In this document: positions 57,401-64,000 of the stretch, piece by piece
Numbering within the stretch: the first letter of the stretch is position 1
Layout: each line of letters opens with the position of its first letter
Origin: Talinum fruticosum
Lineage: Eukaryota > Streptophyta > Magnoliopsida > Caryophyllales > Talinaceae
DNA: 64,000 bases
Reading direction: 5' to 3'
Assembly: GCA_021018815.1 (NCBI GenBank)
Contig: JAITYX010000017.1
Span: 3,348,001 to 3,412,000, forward strand
Notes under the pieces: model-generated
Told to the model about the DNA's origin: nothing
What the model saw: only the letters and a program-made list of their open reading frames with translations
Database searches by the model: none
Program-made: the position numbers and the translations under genes

Positions 57401-60290
57401 TTCACTAAAAGTCAAAAAGGTTACGTTATAATTAAACTTGATATGGAAAAAGCATATGAAAGACTTGAATGGAATTTTTGTTCTATTGTTTGCAAAGCAT
57501 GAAATTTCATATGACGTGTATTAATTGGATTAAAGAATGTATTTCAACAGTTTTTTATTCTATTATTTTTAATAATGAACCGTGTGTTTTTGTGATCTCT
57601 ATATCTATTTATTCTTGTATGGATTTTTTGACTCAACAACTTTATCGGGCATCTTTAGTTCCTAAATTCGAGTATTGGGATTAAGATAGCTCCAAGAACG
57701 AAGGCAATCCTTTGTTTACTTTTGTTGATGATAGCCTTTTATTTTGCAAAGCGACCTCTCGGATCGCTTTTAATATAAAATCTATCTTGTACTCTATGTG
57801 TCAACAATATGACCAGTTAGTGAATTTTCACAAATTCTATATTGTTTTTTCAAAGAACACTCCTAATTTGGATAAATAACGTGTTTCGAGGATTTTTAAC
57901 GTTTCCTACATCTCGTTAGGAAAATATTTGGGATGTTCAGTCTTCCATGGTCATCCAACGCTTGATTTATTTCGGAACCTATCCAGAAAAGAAGAACCTA
58001 AGCTAGCTAATTAGAAGACTGCCTCTCTTTTCAAAGTTGGCGGGGTTGTTCTCATTTGTTAAAAATCTTGAGTCCTTACCTAGTCATATTATGCAATGTT
58101 TTCAGATTCCAACTTCTGTCTCTCGGAATATAGATTGAATTAATCAATAAAATTTTTGGAAAAAATTCGATATAGAAAAAGGTTTTCCCCTAGTAGCATA
58201 GGATAAAATTTTCTAACCCAAAAAATATGGTGGTTTGGGTATGAGAAAAACAAATCCTTTAGGCTCCATTTGATTTTAAGAAAATTATAAGGAAAGAAAA
58301 TAAATGTGGAAAATGAATTTCTTTCTCATGTTTGAATTAAAGAAAAATGAGAGAAAAAAGTTTGATGGAAAAACTCGTGGAAACTTTTGTCAATTTGGTG
58401 AATGATATTTTCCTTCCAAAATTGAGAGGAAAATGGAAGAAAAAACTCACAAAGAGAAAGAAATGGAGAAAAGAGAAAGACTTCTATTAACAAAGAGCAT
58501 TAAAAAAATTTTCTCTCCTCTCAATTAATCAATAATATTAAATATTTTCTGTCTCATCTCCATGACAATATGGTGGATGGGTAAGATATTGGAAAAGAAT
58601 TATAATTTTTTTCCCTCTTTTTTTCCTTGAACCAAACACAAGAAGAAAAATCAATTTCCTCTTTAACTTTTTTTCCTCATCACTTTTTTTCCATTTAAAT
58701 TTTCTTTCCAACCTATTTTCTTAGAATCAAATAGAGCCTTATGGCGAAACTCTCCTGGAAGTTTCTTACTAACCCAAATAATTTATAGGTTAAACAGATA
58801 AGAGAAAAGTATGGTTCTATAGAGGAGTTTTTTACGTATAAAAAGAAAAAGGTTAATTCTTCGATTTGAAAGTGTATATTATAGATCCGCGACTTTATTC
58901 TTCAAAACATGAAATGGCAACTAGAGAATGGAGAAAAAAACTAATTTTTGGACCGATGCTTAGTGTCATGAATCTAGTTTGGTTGAGTTATTACAAGTAG
59001 ACCTTTCAAGTCAAACTGATCCTCGGATTAAGGTTTATGAATTCATTGCTTCTTATAGAATGAGATAAAACTAAATTTTTGCAATTTTTGCCTGAAGCTT
59101 TTATACCTTATGTTTCGAGTTATTCCTATCCCCTTTGTGGAGATAGAGGATAAGTTTTATTGGGGACTAACTGGAAATGGGGAATTTTCTACTAAATGCG
59201 CCACTAAGAAAGCTCATGATAATCTCAAACATGATCAATCGAGTGTAGAAATTTAATTAGATTTGGAATTTGGATGTTATTTACGAGATTAAAATGTTCT
59301 TATGGCAAGTCTGTCATAACTCGTTATAGACTAGAGGTAACTTATTGTATCGTGGTGTACGACTAGACTCTATTTCTCCGTCTTGTTTATAAAAAATTGA
59401 AGATACGAGAATACCTTTTCGTCACTTGTCCTTTTGTAATTCAAGTTTGGGATGTAATTATTCAGCATGGTTGAATTCGTCAACATCCCTTATTTAACTC
59501 TCGTTTCTTGGTTGGAGAGTCCTTACACAACATTTTTGTTTGTCGAGGGGTCAATCTTCCCATAATTGCTATACTTTTGTGGAGCATCTAAAAGGCTCGT
59601 AATGGCATTGTGTTCCAAAGCGATGTACCCAATCCCTTGTTTACTCATGCGGGTAAAACGTAATTGGATGGAGTGGCACCAACGTACCTATTCTTCCCAC
59701 CATTTATCATCATTCTCACCATTACACTCAATTCACAAATCCAAGCCCACATATTTAGTAAGGTGAACTTGTCCTCTAGGAGGCTTCATCAAAATTAATT
59801 TCGATGACACATTTTCTTCGGCGGGTGATGAAGTAGGTATATTATAAGTGATTGGAAATGAGAGGTCTCATCCAAGAAGGTACTTGATTCATGCACAGTG
59901 CACCTATACTTGTATCTGAAGCTATGACCATGCGATATGATATCAAAGTAGCATTAGAGGTAAGCTTCGCACACATACAACTTGAGGGAGACAATAAGAT
60001 AGTTATTCGGACAGTTCATGGTACCATTCACACCCCATGGAGGATCCAGTCGTTGGTCATGATTACGAATTATGCTTTCATTGTTCTCTTCTTGCTCAAT
60101 TAACCATGCTTTTAAATAGGGTAATATGGGAGCTAATTATATTGTCAAACTAGGATGTGTTATGAGATCTAAAGTTACTTTTACATCCTCTCCTTCATAA
60201 GAGCTATCATGTATACTTACTAATGATAACATAGGTAAAACCTTTTAAAGAAGGGCTACCTAATGTTCTTTGTACTTACCATTAAAAAAA
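57400..60290 (+). pseudogene. Decayed L1-type LINE ORF2 (RT, zf-RVT, RNase H)
   Basis: Broken plus-strand frames follow plant LINE ORF2 order. First is a reverse transcriptase core with LDMEKAYERLEW and a region equivalent to FADDSLLF that is degraded. Next come ESLPSHIMQCFQIPTSVSRNID and MAKLSWKFLTNPNN. The zf-RVT region includes EDKFYWGLTGNGEFSTKCAT. The RNase H start reads GGFIKINFD. Stops and shifts occur every few dozen codons. The 5' part with the endonuclease is missing, and the 3' end is near an A7 run at 60283-60289. A 477-bp MITE interrupts it at 58262-58738. Confidence 0.85.
58262..58738. mobile_element. MITE nested in the LINE, TTA target duplication
   Basis: Inverted ends GGCTCCATTTGATTTTAAG and CTTAGAATCAAATAGAGCC are flanked by TTA at 58259-58261 and 58739-58741. 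The interior is purine-rich then pyrimidine-rich with no frame. Removing the MITE and one TTA brings KTNPL and MAKLSWKF of the LINE together, in the expected order. PIF/Harbinger type. Confidence 0.9.
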
Positions 60291-60774
60291 GGGGGCTAGT
60301 ATGTTGAAAAATGAAATCTTTTTCGCTTCGGAGTAATGATAAGAGTAAAAGGGAAAAGACATTGTTGAATTGGATCGATCGATGCATGTAGTGGTCAATT
60401 GTGTACGTGGAAGTATAGATGGACTCATGTTTAGCCTTTTTTAGTTGTGTTATCTTGCCCATAGTTTTAGAGTTTGCATACTTCATTATTTATTTAGCCG
60501 ATTGACTTAACGAAGAAGCAACTTGATGACCAAATGAATACACTTTTGGATCTTAATGCTTGATTTAATAGCTTCTCGGAGTTGCTTGGCTATCCAAGCT
60601 GGTACCAGCAATTCTCAAAGCTTTTTAGGATTGGGTAATGTCCAAGTTTAGCCATTTTCTATGTTGGTTGTTTGCTTGGCTAGTTATGTGCTTTGAACTC
60701 TTATAGATTTAGTTATTGAAAACTCAATTCTTGGATATTGGGAACTTCATTTGAAAGTTGGTTGTCTTGTCAAT

Positions 60775-61011
60775 AGGAAAAAAACTACATTGAGGTATCT
60801 CAAGTTATTGGACAACTATTTTTTAAATCCAATATTCTCAAAAATGATTTTGAAATATTTTAAATTAAGGGTTAAACTAAATTTGAGTCCAATTCTCGCT
60901 CGGAGCGTGAACAGAGGTGTAAAATGTCTATAGTACCCTCATCTTTCTCTCTTTCTCTCTGCTTGGCTCTTTCTGTCTCTCATTCCCTCTTTCATCCCCC
61001 TTTTATCTATT

Positions 61012-61064
<53 letters not shown>

Positions 61065-61603
61065 GTGTTATGGCCTAGCTCGGCTCTTTCTATGTCTCTC
61101 TTATGGCCTCTTGCTCTCTTTGTTCATATTCTATGCTTCTTCTTCTTCCTCTCTTGTCCCTTGTTCTCTGTTTGTCTCGTTGTCTTGCCCTATGTTTCGT
61201 TCTCAATCTCTCTCTTCACTCTTCTTTCTATCCCTATCGCTCCTTGTTCTTGTTCTTCCTCTCATTGTTGCTTGCTCTCATTCGCTCCCTCTTTGCGTTT
61301 TCTCTCTCTCCCCCTTTTTGTTGTTCTCGCTCACCGCCGAAGCCTCTCCTTGACCGGAAACGCTTGTCGGAGCAAACCCAACCTCCATTTTAGCCTTCCA
61401 AACATATTAAAGGTAATTGGGGTTTTTAAGTCTAAGTTTAAAAATCCCAACTAAACATCGGTTTACTTGATGTCATTGACCGAAATTGGGCCTCAAATAT
61501 AGTTTACCTCTTAAATTAAGGTACTTCAAAATTATTTTTGAGAACATTGGGTCTAAAAATAGTTGCCCAATAAATTGAGGTACCATAACATAGTTTTTTG
61601 TGT
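60775..61603. mobile_element. Long-TIR element with pyrimidine-rich core
   Basis: The left end (about 60778-60895) and the right end (about 61485-61600) are inverted repeats of about 115 bases, roughly 75-80% similar by eye. They share blocks such as TTATTGG.CAACTATTTTT, TTCTCAAAAAT.ATTTTGAA and AAATTTGAG/ATATTTGAG. Between them lies a 400-bp (CT)-rich core and a short GC-richer stretch ending CTCACCGCCGAAGCC. Ends and target duplication were not resolved. A Mutator-like element is the best guess. Confidence 0.6.
61011..61062. repeat. (CT)n microsatellite
   Basis: Almost pure CT repeats within the pyrimidine-rich core. The Ser/Leu-rich frames around it are artefacts of composition. Confidence 0.93.
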
Positions 61604-63281
61604 CAATAGTGGACTTAGATAGGAGTACCATAAACCCTTTATTTTTAGGGAGGTCATTTCCTCAAATTTGCCATTATCATGCTAAAAAACAAAGTTGAAC
61701 AAGTGTGACTCGGGGCTATCATATATAGTATTTTTGTTTTTATTTCTAAAATACATCTTCTATTCCGTTCTCTTTTTTAAAAATAAAATTTAATTTTATA
61801 AATAGTGTCATTTCAACAAATTTGTTTTATTTTATTTTTTATAGAAATGTCACCGAAATTATAAACTTAATGTAAATGTTACAAGAGTGTTAAGAGTGTA
61901 TAACATCTGTCAGGCTTGGAAATTGGTAGGGGTGATGTGAGAGAAAGCTTGAAGAAAGTATACATATGATAAATAAATAAATAATAACTCAAAGAAGTCA
62001 AGTTAACGACGGATTTATTTCTCAAATCACTCATCACATCACATCAGTTATACCATAAGAGGCAGAGGTTATTTCAACCAGGAAAAAAATGATTTGCTTA
62101 TGATTATAAGGACAGGGGTAATTTTTTCAACTTAATTTGTCATTAATCCCAAACTTTTTGTTGGCTACGACTGCTTTTTATCATTACCTAATTACTTTTC
62201 CTTAAGGGACAAATTTTGAGTTAAAATAATCAAGTCTTGTTTGTTTATATTTGCTAAAAATAGAGCTAGGAATTTGGTAATCTTTATGCCATGAATTCTA
62301 CACAATTTTTTAGAGAATTTATGAAATTCAATTTATGCAACATATTCTCAAATTTTGGCGTAGATAGAAAAGAATTTAACTGAGATGTGACAGATTAAAA
62401 CATTCGTAGTATTATTATAAATGGTTTCCGAAACTAGTATTTTTATAGTTTTATAGAAACCTAAAACTTTCGTAAGAATGAAAGTGAAAATGATACTTAT
62501 TTTAGATAATTAAAACAAAACAACCAAAGAGGAGGGAATCCCTCAATTGACTTTTTACTTGATTTTGAATAAAAATAACTCTTATTTTAGATAATTAAAA
62601 CAAAACAACCAAAGAAGGAGGGAATCCCTTAATTGACTTTTTACTTGATTTTGGGGGTTCGTTAAATAGCAGTAGAGTGTGAAGGATAAAAAAGAAAGTG
62701 GAGAAAAGAGTAGAAAGAGTTATGATTTAAAACAATGAAAAAGGATATTAATTGTCAAAGACGTCTAAGAAAGTAAATTAAGATAATCTAGTGGAGGAAA
62801 GTACTACTGAAAATTTGACTCTCTTTTTTAATAAAAGAATTTGACCGTTTTATTAAGTCCGATTCGAAGAAACTGACAAATAAATATTTTTCTTGGGAGT
62901 GGGGGAGGTTGTGTTTAGAAGCGAATGATTTTGGGTACTCTGTGTTAAAATTGAGAATCCGAATCCGATCCTATTTGAACGATTCTTCGAATTTTAGGAA
63001 CTCGAATCGAAACCTATGTCAAAATTATATATTCTTAAATTAATTACATTTTAAGCATTAATAAATAACAAATCAGTTTTCTACAGGAAGAGTTAGAAGA
63101 AAACTTAAAAATCCTAGGCAAAAGGAAACAAGAAACAAAACAATAATTTTTGCTTCTCTTTGTATTTAAAGAGTAAATATTGCGAATCACAAACTAATTG
63201 AACCTGAAATTACATGGGCCTCATATTCACAAACTAAAAACTGAAAATTCTGAAAAAATTACCTGTCTTAACGGTTCCAGG
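61604..63281. other. Intergenic, no gene seen
   Basis: AT-rich sequence. The only structure noted is the tandem duplication at 62496-62653. No coding frame with a domain and no RNA gene was found. Confidence 0.5.
62496..62653. repeat. Tandem duplication, unit about 85 bp
   Basis: Copies at 62496-62567 and 62581-62653 both run from CTTATTTTAGATAATTAAAA to GACTTTTTACTTGATTTTG and differ at only a few positions. Confidence 0.92.
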
Positions 63282-64000
63282 TAGGGGTGTGCGGAAAAAC
63301 CGAAACCGAAAAATCGATCCAAAAGCTGAAAAATCGATCCAAAAAGCGGTTAACCGATTAATTTTTTATAAAAACTGGGTCGGTTAATCGAACCGGAATT
63401 TTTTCGGTTAACGGTTCGGATACGGTTCACGAACAGAAAATTTTCGGTTAACCGAACCGATTTTTATATAAAATATAAAATGCTTGAAAGTTGAAACCCT
63501 AGCCGTGCGCTGCTATTCCCCTCATCTGTCTTGCTGCAGTTTTGTTGTTCTCTCGCTGCTTGCTCGGTGGTCGCTCCTCGTCGACCTCCTCTCTCTCTTC
63601 CTCTGCCTCCCCCTCTGTCTTCGTCGACCTCCTCGTCCTCGTCGACCTCCTGTCCTCATCGAACTCCTCTGTCCTTCCGTCCTCGTCGAACTCCTCTCGT
63701 CCTCGTCGACCTCCTCTCTCTCTCTCCCTCTGCCTCCCCCTCTATCCTCGTCGACCTCCTCTCTCCCTCCCTCTCGCCTCCCCCTCTATCCTCGTTCTGC
63801 GGCAACCGGCGACCTACCGACGATACTCGGCCCGGCGACGCTCATTCGACTCGAGTTCCCCCTCTCTCTTTTCCTCCCCATTTATCCTCGTTCTGCTGCT
63901 TGGTGGTGCTGCCGCTTGCTCGCCACCTGATGTTGCCCGAATTCCTAGACTTAATGCTGCAACTTGCTACTAAGATCGAAGTTATTTTGCAACCTCGGTT
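63282..64000 (+). mobile_element. Probable hAT-type transposon end, cut by the window edge
   Basis: The sequence TAGGGGTGTGCGGAAAAACCG is followed by about 180 bases of repeated CGGTTAACCG-type and CCGAACC motifs. This is typical of the subterminal region of plant hAT elements. A CT-rich stretch with repeated CCTCGTCGACCTCCT units follows and runs off the window. The other end and any transposase lie outside. Confidence 0.5.

Noticed and set aside
60924..61454. 176-codon Ser/Leu-rich frame
   Set aside because: It translates a (CT)n tract; three overlapping frames look alike.
63484..63973. Two overlapping Ser/Pro/Leu-rich frames near the right edge
   Set aside because: They come from repeated CCTCGTCGACCTCCT units inside a probable hAT end.

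Overview
This window is nuclear DNA from a flowering plant, most likely a eudicot. It has AT-rich intergenic sequence, multi-exon genes with GT-AG introns, and dense transposable-element remnants. Six genes can be supported: an RRM protein resembling RBM7 (+), a GH9 endo-1,4-beta-glucanase (-), the translation factor eIF2D (+), a GDPD4-type glycerophosphodiester phosphodiesterase (+), a plastid-type ribose-phosphate pyrophosphokinase (-) and an NPF7/NRT1.5-type transporter (-). Exon boundaries were set by hand from splice sites, frame continuity and remembered family sequences. No alignment or transcript evidence was available. No tRNA, rRNA or CRISPR array was seen.

Layout. 1-8.3 kb is repeat territory: a solo-LTR-like element (A, 1105-7763) is split by a second one (B, 4683-7538) flanked by a perfect 5-bp duplication. 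8.36-14.35 kb is the RRM gene. Its third intron holds two intact-ended elements back to back: a small LTR retrotransposon carrying a PTB-like RRM fragment, and a Pack-MULE carrying a fasciclin-like arabinogalactan protein fragment. 17.8-19.8 kb is the endoglucanase, complete in exon structure but broken by two single-base homopolymer deletions. 20-24 kb has a MITE with its own empty site nearby and a decayed LINE tail. 24.6-30.9 kb is eIF2D and 33.1-42.8 kb is GDPD4, with three elements in its introns. 44.8-51.0 kb is PRPP synthetase and 52.3-56.1 kb is the transporter. 57-64 kb is repeats: a decayed LINE with a nested MITE, a long-TIR element around a pyrimidine-rich core, and a probable hAT end cut by the window edge.

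The genes do not form a pathway; each is an independent housekeeping or transport gene. From memory, Arabidopsis chromosome 1 carries GDPD4, an eIF2D/SUI1 gene and a GH9B cellulase close together (At1g71340-At1g71380). The GH9-eIF2D-GDPD4 stretch may therefore be a conserved syntenic block. The main novelty is in the mobile elements, above all the two gene-fragment-carrying elements inside one intron. I did not find an entirely new biological system.
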